A DNA stretch of 64,000 nt. Origin: Streptomyces sp. HSG2. GTDB taxonomy: Bacteria; Actinomycetota; Actinomycetes; Streptomycetales; Streptomycetaceae. This document shows positions 50,526-59,210 of this stretch, one piece after another (position 1 is the first letter of the stretch; the number at the start of each line of letters is the position of its first letter). The position numbers and the translations under genes were made by a program. Location of the stretch: contig NZ_CP066801.1 in assembly GCF_016598575.1 (NCBI RefSeq), positions 5,064,501 to 5,128,500 of the forward strand. The letters are read 5' to 3'. The notes beneath the pieces were generated by a model. The model saw only the letters and a program-made list of their open reading frames with translations, did no database searches and was not told the DNA's origin.

Positions 50526-51698
50526 TCAAGCCGGTCGATTCGGTTCGGGGGACGTGACGCGGAGGCCGTGCCCGTCGAGGAAGTCCAGCCAGCGGGCGGC
50601 CTCGACGGCGTCCGGTGCGGCGCGGTGCAGCCCGGACGGCAGCGCGCCGTCCAGGACGCGCCGCACCCCGTACGCCAGCGGCAGCGACACACAGCGGGCC
50701 ATCGCGCTCTCCGACGCGTCTCCCGTGACGTCCAAGAGCCCCGAACCCTCGCTCACCACCGCCCCACCCACGTCCCGCAGGGTCAACGCGACCGTCAGCA
50801 CCACCCGGTCACGGTCGCCCTCGGTGGTCGGATGGCGGCCGGCGAGCTCGGCCGCCAGCGCTCTGATCCGCTCCTCGTCGCCGGTGCGCACCGTCGCGAA
50901 GACCTCCCGCCAGGCGGCCCTCCAGCCCTCGTTGCGCAGCGTGCCGCGGACGAAGGAGGAAACCCGCCAGCCCGCGGGAAACCCGTACTGCGCGACGAAC
51001 GGGAGACTGTCCCGGTTGGGATAGACCTCGAAGCGTTCCCCGTCGAGCACCAGCGGACGCACCGCCTCCCAAGGACGCGCGGCCGTGCGGGACACGCCGT
51101 CCTCGATGTAGCGGGCCGGCGTGCCGAGCGCGGCGAGGACTCCGTAGGGCGCCCAGCTGAAGCGGTAGCGGAAGTCGTTCGGGACCGCCGGCAGCCCCCC
51201 GCAGTACGACGTGAACGTCGCGGTGAGCCCGGGCCCGTCCCCGACGGCGGCGCGCGCCTCCTCCACCAGCCGGTGGGCCATCAGGTGGTCGACTCCGGGA
51301 TCCAGTCCGGCCTCCGTGAGGACCACGAGTCCCTCTTCCTTCGCGCGCGCGGCCTCCTCGACCAGCTCCGCCGAGGCGTAGCTCGTGCAGGCGAAGTGCG
51401 CGCGGCGGGCGAGCGCCAGTCGCAGCAGCGCGGGATGTTCGGTGGCCGGCAGCATGGAAACGACCACGTCCCCGGGGGCCACCGCGGACTCCGGCACCCC
51501 CTCGTCCAGCGCGCGGACCTCGGCCCGGTCCTCCAGCCCGAGGGCCGCCAGCCGCCGGCGTCCGCGTGCCACGGCGCGGTCCCACACGACCACCCGCGCG
51601 GCGCGGTCGCAGACGGCCCGGAGCCCGGTCCCGCCCGTGGAGAGGCCGGTGCCCACCCAGTGCACGGTACCGCCGGCGCTCCTCGGTTCAGCACGCAT
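50526..51698 (-). CDS. saccharopine dehydrogenase, glutamate-forming type (LYS9-like)
   Basis: A 390-aa enzyme that closely resembles fungal saccharopine reductase. Marks: SMLPATEHP, LTEAGLDPGVDHLMAH, TSYCGGLPAVPNDFRYRFSW, YPNRDS and FVRGTLRNEGW. It would reductively join 2-aminoadipate 6-semialdehyde with glutamate to give saccharopine. ATG 51698 (GGAAGGA upstream) overlaps the LYS1-like gene by 11 nt. Streptomyces make lysine by the diaminopimelate route, so this enzyme should serve the cluster. It is the natural consumer of the semialdehyde released by the DAO-like oxidase. Confidence 0.85.
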   Translation of the reverse strand: MRAEPRSAGGTVHWVGTGLSTGGTGLRAVCDRAARVVVWDRAVARGRRRLAALGLEDRAEVRALDEGVPESAVAPGDVVVSMLPATEHPALLRLALARRAHFACTSYASAELVEEAARAKEEGLVVLTEAGLDPGVDHLMAHRLVEEARAAVGDGPGLTATFTSYCGGLPAVPNDFRYRFSWAPYGVLAALGTPARYIEDGVSRTAARPWEAVRPLVLDGERFEVYPNRDSLPFVAQYGFPAGWRVSSFVRGTLRNEGWRAAWREVFATVRTGDEERIRALAAELAGRHPTTEGDRDRVVLTVALTLRDVGGAVVSEGSGLLDVTGDASESAMARCVSLPLAYGVRRVLDGALPSGLHRAAPDAVEAARWLDFLDGHGLRVTSPEPNRPA

Positions 51699-52767
51699 GG
51701 GTGTCCTTCCGCGGGGTCCGTCGGGGTGTCGTGGTCGATCGGGCCGCCCGGACGAAGGCCCGCAGGCAGCGGACCCAGGCGCCGTCGCCCCCACCCAGCC
51801 GCGACAGCGGCGGGGCCAGGTCCGCCGAGAACGCCCGGGATGCCTCGTCGGGCACCAGCGAGGGCAGGTTGTCCACGGCGATCAGGTCCAGGGGGCGCTC
51901 GCCCTCGCGCAGTCGGCGCACCGGTCGCGCCCAGTCGGTGACGGTGTCGTAGACGGGGAGCACGTTGCACTCCGAGCCGACGTCGCACGTCACGTCCGAG
52001 ACCAGGGAGAGCCGACGGTCCGGCGCGTCCAGGTCGGCGGGGCGCAGGAGCGGGTCGACGGGTCGGGTGACGAGCACGGTGTTGACGAGGACGTCGTGGC
52101 CGAGCAGCGCGGCGCGGTCCAGGTCGCGGGTCTCCTCGACGTCCCAGCGCGTCGGGGTGATCCCCGCTGTCTCCAGCGCGTCGCAGGCCCCGCGTCCGCT
52201 GCGGCCCAGGGCCCCGACGACGAGGGCGCGTTCGCCTTCCGGCTCGGTGGCCGCGAGAGCCGCGTCCCACCGGGCGCGGTCCAGCGGCACGAGCGGGACG
52301 TCCAGTGCCCCGCGCCGGCGCAGCACGGCGAGAGCGGCGCCCAGGTATCCGGCCCAGTAGCCGAAGGCGGCGAGTCGACGACCCGACGGGTCCGTCAGGT
52401 ACTCCAGATCCAGCAGGGCGCCGCCGCCCGCGACGAACCTGCCGAGCAGTGCGGCGGCACCCTCCTGCCCCTTGTAGGCGTGGCCGAAGAAGATGTGGCG
52501 GTGTCGCAGCGCGTGCGGCGACTCGGGCAGTTCCTTCAGGCCCAGGACGTAGGTGTCGGCGGGGGAGCGGGCCCAGGCGCCCGCCGGCGCGGTGGCGCAG
52601 CCGACGCGTTCGTAGGCGTCGAGGGGGAAGGCCCGTCGCGGGGATTCCTCGACGGTGACCGCCACTCCGTCGCGGACCAGGCGGGCGGCGTCCTCGGGTA
52701 CCAGCGGTGCCCGACGCTCGGTGGCCCTGGTCTCGTGACGCATCCAGAGGTGGGGGCGCTCGGTCAC
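51688..52767 (-). CDS. saccharopine dehydrogenase, lysine-forming type (LYS1-like)
   Basis: A 359-aa NAD-dependent enzyme of the LYS1/alanine dehydrogenase fold. It opens with LWMRHETRATERRAPL and has LGLKELPE, HIFFGHAYKGQ, VVGALGRSGRG and VSDVTCDVGS. It would oxidise saccharopine to lysine plus 2-oxoglutarate. GTG 52767 (GGGAGG upstream) overlaps the acyl-CoA dehydrogenase gene by 4 nt. Next to the LYS9-like gene it completes a two-step route from aminoadipate semialdehyde back to lysine, the substrate of the N6-hydroxylase one gene further on. Confidence 0.85.
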   Translation of the reverse strand: MTERPHLWMRHETRATERRAPLVPEDAARLVRDGVAVTVEESPRRAFPLDAYERVGCATAPAGAWARSPADTYVLGLKELPESPHALRHRHIFFGHAYKGQEGAAALLGRFVAGGGALLDLEYLTDPSGRRLAAFGYWAGYLGAALAVLRRRGALDVPLVPLDRARWDAALAATEPEGERALVVGALGRSGRGACDALETAGITPTRWDVEETRDLDRAALLGHDVLVNTVLVTRPVDPLLRPADLDAPDRRLSLVSDVTCDVGSECNVLPVYDTVTDWARPVRRLREGERPLDLIAVDNLPSLVPDEASRAFSADLAPPLSRLGGGDGAWVRCLRAFVRAARSTTTPRRTPRKDTHAC

Positions 52768-53984
52768 CGGTGCACCTCCCCGGCGAGCCGTCCGGCGGCG
52801 AGTTCGGCGCGACGGAAGTCGAGGGAGTCCGCGACGGCGAGCCGGAGCACGTCGGTGGAGCCCTCGTAGACGCGCAGCGAGCGGATCTGCCGGTAGAGCC
52901 GCTCGGGGAGGTTGTCGCGCACCACACCGGCCGCCCCGAACAATTGGACGGCTGCGTCGACGGTCTCCTGGGCCGCCTCCGTGGCGTGCACTTTGGCGAT
53001 GTCGGAGTACCGGGGGTAGCCGCGGTTGCCTCGGTCGCATTCCCAGGCCGCCCTGGCCGTCAGCAGTGCCGAGGCGTCGATGCGCACCGCCATGTCGGCC
53101 AGCGACGCCTTCACCAACTGGAGGTCGAAGAGGGTTCCGCCGTAGGCACGGCGGTTCCTGGTGTGCGCGAGAGCGGTGTCGGCGGCGCGCCGGGCGAAAC
53201 CGAGCGCGGCGGCGGCGACCGTCATCCTGAAGCGTGCGAGCAGGTCCATGGCGACGACGTAACCCCGGCCGGGGCCTCCGAGCACCGACGCGCGTGGCAG
53301 TCGACAGCTCTCCAGCACCAGATGGCCGAACGAACGCGGGGCGATGGCCTCCAGTGGCTCCACCCGCAGGCCCGGGGTGTCGGCGGGCACCAGGAACGCC
53401 GTCAGGCCGAGGGGCCCCGGCCCCTCGCCGGTCCGGGCGACGACGACGAAGAGGTCGGCGACGGTGGCGTGGGCGATCCACGCCTTGGCGCCGTCCAGGA
53501 CGTAGTCGCCGCCGTCCGGGCGAGCGCTCAGCGCGACCGCGGCCATCTCCGAACCGGCCCCCCGTTCCGATACCGCGAACGCCCCGATCAGCAAGCCCTT
53601 GGCCATGGCAGGCAGGTAGCGCCGTCGTTGCTCCGCGTCGCCGAAGCGGATCAGTGGTGTCGCCGAGAGGGACTGGATGGAGTACGCGAAGTCCGCCAGG
53701 TCCTCGGTGTAGGCGAGCGCCTCCCGGCCCAGGCAGAGGGCGCGCAGGTCGGTGGGGACGTCCGGGGCGCCGGCGTCGGGGTCGAGCCCGGCGAGCCAGC
53801 CGTCCGTGCCGAGCAGTTCCACCAGCCGCCTTCCGGCGTCGTGCGGGGGAGTGCGACGCGTGGTCTCCCAGAGGTGCCGGTACTCCTCGCACCAGGTGCC
53901 GAACCGATGGGCGAAACGTCGGTGTTCGTCGTCGTAGAGAGGAAGGGACAGCAGGTCGGGGTCGAACATCGTGGTCGTGTCCAC
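52764..53984 (-). CDS. acyl-CoA dehydrogenase-family flavoprotein
   Basis: A 406-aa ACAD. FAD and substrate motifs: AFAVSERGAGSEMAAV, KAWIAHATVADLFVV and the C-terminal YEGSTDVLRLAV, where the glutamate base of the family is expected earlier near the LRVYEGS tract. GTG 53984 has GGAG at a workable distance; ATG 53969 is the alternative. In the triacsin pathway an ACAD oxidises the carrier-bound hydrazine to a hydrazone, and this gene is the obvious candidate for that step. Confidence 0.8.
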   Translation of the reverse strand: MDTTTMFDPDLLSLPLYDDEHRRFAHRFGTWCEEYRHLWETTRRTPPHDAGRRLVELLGTDGWLAGLDPDAGAPDVPTDLRALCLGREALAYTEDLADFAYSIQSLSATPLIRFGDAEQRRRYLPAMAKGLLIGAFAVSERGAGSEMAAVALSARPDGGDYVLDGAKAWIAHATVADLFVVVARTGEGPGPLGLTAFLVPADTPGLRVEPLEAIAPRSFGHLVLESCRLPRASVLGGPGRGYVVAMDLLARFRMTVAAAALGFARRAADTALAHTRNRRAYGGTLFDLQLVKASLADMAVRIDASALLTARAAWECDRGNRGYPRYSDIAKVHATEAAQETVDAAVQLFGAAGVVRDNLPERLYRQIRSLRVYEGSTDVLRLAVADSLDFRRAELAAGRLAGEVHR

Positions 53985-54047
53985 TGCGGTGACTCCGTGC
54001 GGATTCCGGTCGGACGGGACGGGGTGGACTCCATTGCGGACGGGGCG

Positions 54048-55904
54048 TCAAGGTTCCATCGCCGCACGGGCGATGGCGTCGGCGTCCTCCAGGATCACCG
54101 AGCCGACGCCGGGCCGGATGCCCGCGGCGGTGGCCCAGTGCACGTACTCGGTGGGCACCCCGTAGGCGAACCGTCGCGGGTGCCCGACGCCCGCGGCGTC
54201 CACCACGCGGTAGGGACGCGCGGTGACGTCCAGGCCGCCGCTCTCATAGCCGCGTCCGCCGTCGGCGTCGGGGATCCGGTACGGCCGACACTGTCCGGTG
54301 GCGAGCAGGTGACGGAGCAGCGGGTTCGTGCTGCGGCGCAGGTCCGGCTCGGCTATGCGGGCGTCGACGAGGGTCGTCGCCGTGACGGGGGGCCCGGCGA
54401 CCTCGGTGGAGTCGACGAGGAACCCGCCGCCGCCCGGAACCGGCGCGACCCGGGCGCCCGGGCCGACCACCCGCAGGATCCCGCTCTCCACGAGGGCGAT
54501 CATCTCCTCCACGCGGGACAGGGGCGGGCCGATGGACAGGTAGGCGTTGAGCGGGGTGAACCAGCCCACCACCTCGTCGCGGTAGGACGTGCCGGTGATC
54601 CCGGCGTGGTCGATGGCGAGCCGGACCTCGTTGCGCAGGTCACGAAGGACGTCCAAGGCCGCCTTGACCGGATCGTCCACGTTTCCGGCGCGGGCGTGCC
54701 GCACATCCGCGCGCAGGTGGGCCAGGAGCCATCGGTGGAAGTCCTCCCGGCCGGAGAAGACTCGCTCGCCCCAGGGGCGTTCCACCGCGCTCCAGTCCCA
54801 CTCGTCCGCCCGCGACAGGCCGTGCCGGCGCGCGACCTCGCGGCGTTCGGGAGCGGGTGCGGCCCGGTACTCGACCAGGAATCGGTCGGCCGAGGCGCGC
54901 CCGGCCCGCAGGGCGAGCAGGGCGTGGTGGTGGACCGCGCGCACCTCCGCGTCCAGCAGTGGCCACACGTCCCGCCGGAAGGTGGCACCCGGCGTGGCCC
55001 TGACGCGGCGGATCGCCTCCGGTGTCAGGAACAGCGGCTCGTGCCGGCCCGACGGTCCCTTCTGGTTCTCCCCTCGGGCATGGTAGGGGACGCCGCGCCG
55101 GGAACCGGCGTACATCACCGGCTCCTGGCCGGAGGGAAGGTACCGCAGGCCCTCGGGGGAGGGGACGAACTTCCCCCCTCGTCCCTCGGTGAGGAGGGAG
55201 AGGACGTCGAAGAAGGCGAGCCCCAGGCCGCGGACCGCCACGACCTCGCCGGGCCGCACCGCGTCCAGGTCCGCGTCCGCGGGGTTGCCCGGCGGCAGAT
55301 AGCGCACCCCGCTCGCTCTCGCGCAGGCGGCCAACGACGTCTCCTCGTCGGTCGGTTCGTTGGCTCCGTGCCCGAGGGCCAGGACCACGGTGTCCAGTCC
55401 TTCGATGCGGGAGCCGTCGTCCAGGGTGAGGCGTTGGCGGCCGTCCGGCCCGTCGTCCAGCGCGACCGCGGTTCGCCGGTGGACGACGTGGCCCAGCCCG
55501 GCGGGGGCGTCGTCGATCAGGCGTCGGAAGACCCACTCCAGGTAGTGGCCGTACTGGGCCCGGGTGGGGTAGTCGTCCGGGCCGAGCCGCTCCGCGGCGC
55601 TCCACGGGCCGTCCGGACGACGGTGCAGCCACTCGTGCAGGCTCGGGCCCGGCCGGATCGGGCCGGAGCAGCGGACACTGTCGTCGGTGAACTGGCTGAC
55701 CTGCGAGGTCACCGTGTTCATGAGCAGGTGGGGCGGCTGCTCCGTACGCCATGTGCGGCCGGGCCCCGGCGGATACGGGTCGACCACGTGGACCAGCAGC
55801 GGGCGCCCGTCCGTGTGACGGGCGCTCAACCGCTCGATGACGGCGAGCCCTCGCGGCCCCGCCCCCACCACGCACACCGCCCTGGTCGGCTGCGGCAAGG
55901 TCAC
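54048..55904 (-). CDS. FAD/NAD(P)-binding monooxygenase-like protein (CreE-like)
   Basis: A 618-aa flavoprotein of the FAD-NAD(P)-binding type (pfam13454-like). It starts CVVGAGPRGLAVIERL, with HVVDPYPPGPGRTWR next and ALGHGANEP later. GTG 55904 is preferred (GGAGGAG just upstream) over GTG 55949, which lacks a site. The size and layout fit the aspartate N-monooxygenase CreE, which oxidises aspartate to nitrosuccinate for nitrous acid production. A CreD-like lyase is present at 60868-62379, so the pair could supply nitrite. The assignment rests on family resemblance from memory. Confidence 0.6.
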   Translation of the reverse strand: MTLPQPTRAVCVVGAGPRGLAVIERLSARHTDGRPLLVHVVDPYPPGPGRTWRTEQPPHLLMNTVTSQVSQFTDDSVRCSGPIRPGPSLHEWLHRRPDGPWSAAERLGPDDYPTRAQYGHYLEWVFRRLIDDAPAGLGHVVHRRTAVALDDGPDGRQRLTLDDGSRIEGLDTVVLALGHGANEPTDEETSLAACARASGVRYLPPGNPADADLDAVRPGEVVAVRGLGLAFFDVLSLLTEGRGGKFVPSPEGLRYLPSGQEPVMYAGSRRGVPYHARGENQKGPSGRHEPLFLTPEAIRRVRATPGATFRRDVWPLLDAEVRAVHHHALLALRAGRASADRFLVEYRAAPAPERREVARRHGLSRADEWDWSAVERPWGERVFSGREDFHRWLLAHLRADVRHARAGNVDDPVKAALDVLRDLRNEVRLAIDHAGITGTSYRDEVVGWFTPLNAYLSIGPPLSRVEEMIALVESGILRVVGPGARVAPVPGGGGFLVDSTEVAGPPVTATTLVDARIAEPDLRRSTNPLLRHLLATGQCRPYRIPDADGGRGYESGGLDVTARPYRVVDAAGVGHPRRFAYGVPTEYVHWATAAGIRPGVGSVILEDADAIARAAMEP

Positions 55905-55964
55905 GTCTCCTCCATACGGCGCGCCCGCGCGGGGGTGGGCGTCGGCCACGGTCGAGGTGGTCTG

Positions 55965-56213
55965 TCACTTGGCCGCGGCGCGGCGTTCGGCCTCCTTCGT
56001 GAATTCTCCGAGTGTCATGCCCGTGAGTTTTTCCATCTCCTCGTCGGAGAATTCGACGCCGAAGGTGTCCAGCTGCATGACCAGCTCGGCCAGGGAAAGG
56101 GACTCCAATTCGAGACCCCCCTCGCCGAGCGGGGTGTCTTCGCTTGCCGAATCCACCTCGAAGTTCATGTCGCGAAGGGCGCCGACGACGACATCACGCA
56201 GTTCAGCAGGCAT
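55965..56213 (-). CDS. acyl carrier protein
   Basis: An 82-aa carrier protein from ATG 56213 with GGAGG 8 nt upstream. The pantetheine site is LELESLSLAEL (Ser in ESL instead of DSL). It is the first gene after a 212-bp gap and thus may head its own transcript running down to 43627. It could carry the starter or product acyl chain for the second AMP ligase or for synthases beyond the window. Confidence 0.8.
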   Translation of the reverse strand: MPAELRDVVVGALRDMNFEVDSASEDTPLGEGGLELESLSLAELVMQLDTFGVEFSDEEMEKLTGMTLGEFTKEAERRAAAK

Positions 56214-56425
56214 GTCTGTACCTCCAGTCGAGTGGTTGGCAGTCAGGTGTCGCCTCCCCGGGAAATGTCGATTGTGGGGAGGTGCAAAGAGAGGAAAGGA
56301 GGGGGCGGCCGGAATTCGCCCGATGCGAGTGGCGGCCCCAAGAGTGCGCCGCTTTCATTGCATCGTACGGGGGGGGTGGATGGCAAGAGGGAAGGGTGAT
56401 TTTCTTGATTTCGGTGCGGAGGGTT
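56214..56425. promoter_or_regulatory. intergenic region before the ACP gene
   Basis: The largest gap in the minus-strand N-N locus (212 bp), with AT-rich patches at 56260-56300 and 56390-56420. It probably carries a promoter for the ACP-to-GNAT gene set; no clear hexamers or terminator stem were identified. Confidence 0.4.
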
Positions 56426-57646
56426 CTAGAATCCCCTGCCGGGCCTGAAATCCACCTCGATGTCGGTGAGAGGGTAGGCCACACAGGAGTGGGCGTGGCC
56501 GGATTCGCGGTCCGCCATGCGCACGCGTGCCTCCTCCGCGTGGAAGACCTCGCCGGAGCAGACCTTGACCCGGCAGTCCCCGCACTCGCCGGACCGGCAG
56601 GAGGCCTCCGGGGGCATACCGTTCTCCTCCAGCGCGTAGAGCAACTCCCGGCCGCGGGGCATGCGGAAGGACCCCCTCCCCCGTACGTCGACGGTGACCT
56701 CCTGCTCGGGGTCCAATCCGGCCGGCCAGCCGGGCGCCTTCGGCGGCGGAAGGGCCACGTAGTTGGCCTCCTTGCGAACGCGTCGACCGGGTAGCCCCAG
56801 GGAGCGCAACTGGGCTGTCAGATAGGGGTACTTGTAGGCGGGCCCGCACAGATAGACCATCCGCCCGTCGAGCGGACCGACCAGTTCCCCGATCAGCGCG
56901 GCGTCCAGCGGCTTGACCGCCCCCGCCCAACCCGGCTCGTTCTCGGCGAGCACGTGGTGCACCACGATGCTGGGGTGGTCACGCTCGATGGCGTCCAGTT
57001 CGTCCTTGAAGATGATGTCGTCCGACCGCCGGGACCCGTAGAGCAAGGTCATGCGCCGCGGCAGGCGCGACTCCACGATCTCCCGGATCATGCTCATCGC
57101 GGGCGCCACCCCGGAGCCGCCCGCCAGGAACAGCACGTCGTCCCCGTGGAACAGCGGGTCGTGGGTGAAGGTGCCCATCGGACCACCACTGGTGAAGCGG
57201 TCGCCGACGGCCACCCGGTCGAGGAGATGGCCGCTGACCAGCCCGCCCGGCAGTCGGCGCACCGTGAGGTCGTAGTGGTCGAGCCGGTTCGGACTGGAGG
57301 AGATGGAGAACGCCCGGTTCGTCTCCACCCCGTCGACGGCGACGTCCAGGCTGATGTACTGACCGGCCCGGAACGGAGGCAGGCTCCCGCCGTCGGACGC
57401 CCGCAGGCGCAGAGTTCTCGTCGTCGGGGTCTCCTCGACGATCTCGGACAGGGTGAGGTCGAGGCCGCGGGGGTGCAGCGGCTCCACCTCGGCACGCGCC
57501 TCCGCGGGGTGCTCCGGTTGTCGCTCCGCCTGCTCTCGGAGGCGTCTGACGACGTCGTCCACACCGTCGAGCAGACGGGCCAGGGGATTGACCGCCGGGG
57601 TGTAGGGCGGTTCTCCCATGTCCTGCTCCGCGTCGTCGAAGGTCAC
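56426..57646 (-). CDS. ferredoxin-NAD(P)H reductase fused to a C-terminal 2Fe-2S ferredoxin
   Basis: A 406-aa electron-transfer protein from GTG 57646 (GTGA overlap). After a 60-residue lead come an FAD-binding domain (FRAGQYISL, NRAFSISSSP), an NAD-binding domain (FLAGGSGVAPAMSMI, YLCGPAYKY) and a plant-type 2Fe-2S domain with CRSGECGDCRVKVC and a final Cys in HSC. Such reductases feed oxygenases or desaturases. No Rieske, diiron or P450 oxygenase partner is visible here; the coupled phytoene-dehydrogenase-like enzyme or a gene beyond the edge may be the acceptor. Confidence 0.87.
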   Translation of the reverse strand: MTFDDAEQDMGEPPYTPAVNPLARLLDGVDDVVRRLREQAERQPEHPAEARAEVEPLHPRGLDLTLSEIVEETPTTRTLRLRASDGGSLPPFRAGQYISLDVAVDGVETNRAFSISSSPNRLDHYDLTVRRLPGGLVSGHLLDRVAVGDRFTSGGPMGTFTHDPLFHGDDVLFLAGGSGVAPAMSMIREIVESRLPRRMTLLYGSRRSDDIIFKDELDAIERDHPSIVVHHVLAENEPGWAGAVKPLDAALIGELVGPLDGRMVYLCGPAYKYPYLTAQLRSLGLPGRRVRKEANYVALPPPKAPGWPAGLDPEQEVTVDVRGRGSFRMPRGRELLYALEENGMPPEASCRSGECGDCRVKVCSGEVFHAEEARVRMADRESGHAHSCVAYPLTDIEVDFRPGRGF

Positions 57647-59142
57647 TGCCCCGCCTCCAGTAGTCGCCGGCACCGCCGGGCGGCGGTCACGAGGTTCGAG
57701 TTGTATCCGCCCGCCGTCGTCCAGTTGCTGGTCAGCAGCAGCCCCGGTACGTTCTGCCGCAGGTCTTCGTCGTGGAAGAGCCAGCTGTCGGTGATGTCCT
57801 GGTCGAATCCGTAGATCGCCCCGCCCGGCTGGTCGGTGTACCGCTTGAAGGTCAGCGGGGTGGCGCACTCCGCCTCCTCGATCACGTCCCGGATGCCTGG
57901 TACCAACGACTCGACCAGGTCGAGCTGCGACCGTGCGTAGGCGTCCTTGGCTCTCGCGTACTCCTCCGGTGCCAGCGACTCCCACGGCTCGGAGTACTGG
58001 ATCGACGACAGCACCACCTGCGAACCGCCACGTGGCGAGAACCCGGTGGGTCGGACGTCGTAGCAGGTGACGATCATGAAGGGACAGGGCTCCTCCAACG
58101 AGTGGGCTCCCCGCAGGATCGCCCGCTCGTCCAGGCCCGCCGAGAGGAACGTGGTGGAGGCGGTGAAGCCCAGCTCTCCCGGCGAGGCGTCCAACCCGAG
58201 GAACAGGCAGGTCGCGGACGAGCCCAGCCGTCGCGACCGCAGGTCCCGCAATGTCCGCGCGGGCACCACGTCCGGGTCGTCCAGCAGCCGCGTGTAGGTC
58301 GTCGGCGAAGGCGCGTTGGAGACCACCAGCCCCGCGCCGACCGTTTCGCCGTCGCCCAGCCGCACCCCCACCGCGGCGCCGTCGCGCGTGACGATCCGGT
58401 CGACGACCGTGTTGAGCCACAGCTCCCCGCCGGCCTCCTCGAACGACTCCACCAGCGCCGAGGAGAGAGCCTGACTTCCCCCGACCACCTGGTACGGCTT
58501 GGTCTCCACATACAGCGCGAGCAGCCGGGCCATGTCCACGAAGGCGATCCGGTGCGGAAGTTGACCGTTGTAGCTCCAGTACGAGGACAGCACGATCTTC
58601 AGCCGCTCGTCGGTGAAGAACTCGTCGAGCACCTCCCGAAACGTGCGCAGGGCGTGGCGCCGCACATCCGGCAGCGTGCGCAGCCACTGCAGCTGTTCCT
58701 CCATCCGGTCCAGGCTCACCCGGGCCGTCAGCTGCCACAGCCCCGTCTCCCTGACGATCCGGAGGAACCGCTCGATCGCCCGCCGGTTGCCGGGAGCGAT
58801 CCCGTCCAGGACGTCCGCCATCGCCTTCCAGTCGTGCGGCAGGACGACGTCCACCTCGCCCGGCACGACAGTCCGGCACAGGTCGCCGTCCTCCAGCCAC
58901 TCCAGCCGACGGGTCACGTCAAGATCGTCCAGCACGGCCTTGAGCGGTTCGTGTCCGCCCATGCCGCCCAACTGGTGCAGCGACACCTCGAACTCGAAGC
59001 GGCCCCGAACGAACGAGGTGGCCGCCCCGCCGGGCACGCTGTGTCGCTCAACCAACAAGGTTCGCTTGCCGCCGCGTTGCAGAGTCGTGGCGGCGGCCAG
59101 CCCGCCCAACCCGCTGCCGACGACGATCACGTCGTAGTCCAC
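57643..59142 (-). CDS. phytoene-dehydrogenase-like FAD oxidoreductase
   Basis: A 499-aa flavoprotein of the carotenoid desaturase/isomerase superfamily: VIVVGSGLGGLAAATTL, then VERHSVPGGAAT, and the C-terminal LLLTSNWTTAGGYNSN. GTG 59142 is chosen because AGGAGG lies 8 nt upstream. It is coupled to the ferredoxin-reductase gene. It differs strongly from the flavoenzyme at 1068-2513. Possible roles are desaturation of a polyene chain or oxidation at an N-N group; neither is shown. Confidence 0.78.
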   Translation of the reverse strand: MDYDVIVVGSGLGGLAAATTLQRGGKRTLLVERHSVPGGAATSFVRGRFEFEVSLHQLGGMGGHEPLKAVLDDLDVTRRLEWLEDGDLCRTVVPGEVDVVLPHDWKAMADVLDGIAPGNRRAIERFLRIVRETGLWQLTARVSLDRMEEQLQWLRTLPDVRRHALRTFREVLDEFFTDERLKIVLSSYWSYNGQLPHRIAFVDMARLLALYVETKPYQVVGGSQALSSALVESFEEAGGELWLNTVVDRIVTRDGAAVGVRLGDGETVGAGLVVSNAPSPTTYTRLLDDPDVVPARTLRDLRSRRLGSSATCLFLGLDASPGELGFTASTTFLSAGLDERAILRGAHSLEEPCPFMIVTCYDVRPTGFSPRGGSQVVLSSIQYSEPWESLAPEEYARAKDAYARSQLDLVESLVPGIRDVIEEAECATPLTFKRYTDQPGGAIYGFDQDITDSWLFHDEDLRQNVPGLLLTSNWTTAGGYNSNLVTAARRCRRLLEAGQ

Positions 59143-59210
59143 GTCCAAGTCCTCCTCTCCGATGACCGGGCGGGAGACGCCGCCCCCCGCCCGGTCGGTC
59201 GGGACGTCGT

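Noticed and set aside
51688..54051. 787-codon frame extending the LYS1-like gene through the acyl-CoA dehydrogenase
   Set aside because: Only 51688-52767 matches LYS1; the rest is an Arg/Pro-rich shadow of the acyl-CoA dehydrogenase gene.
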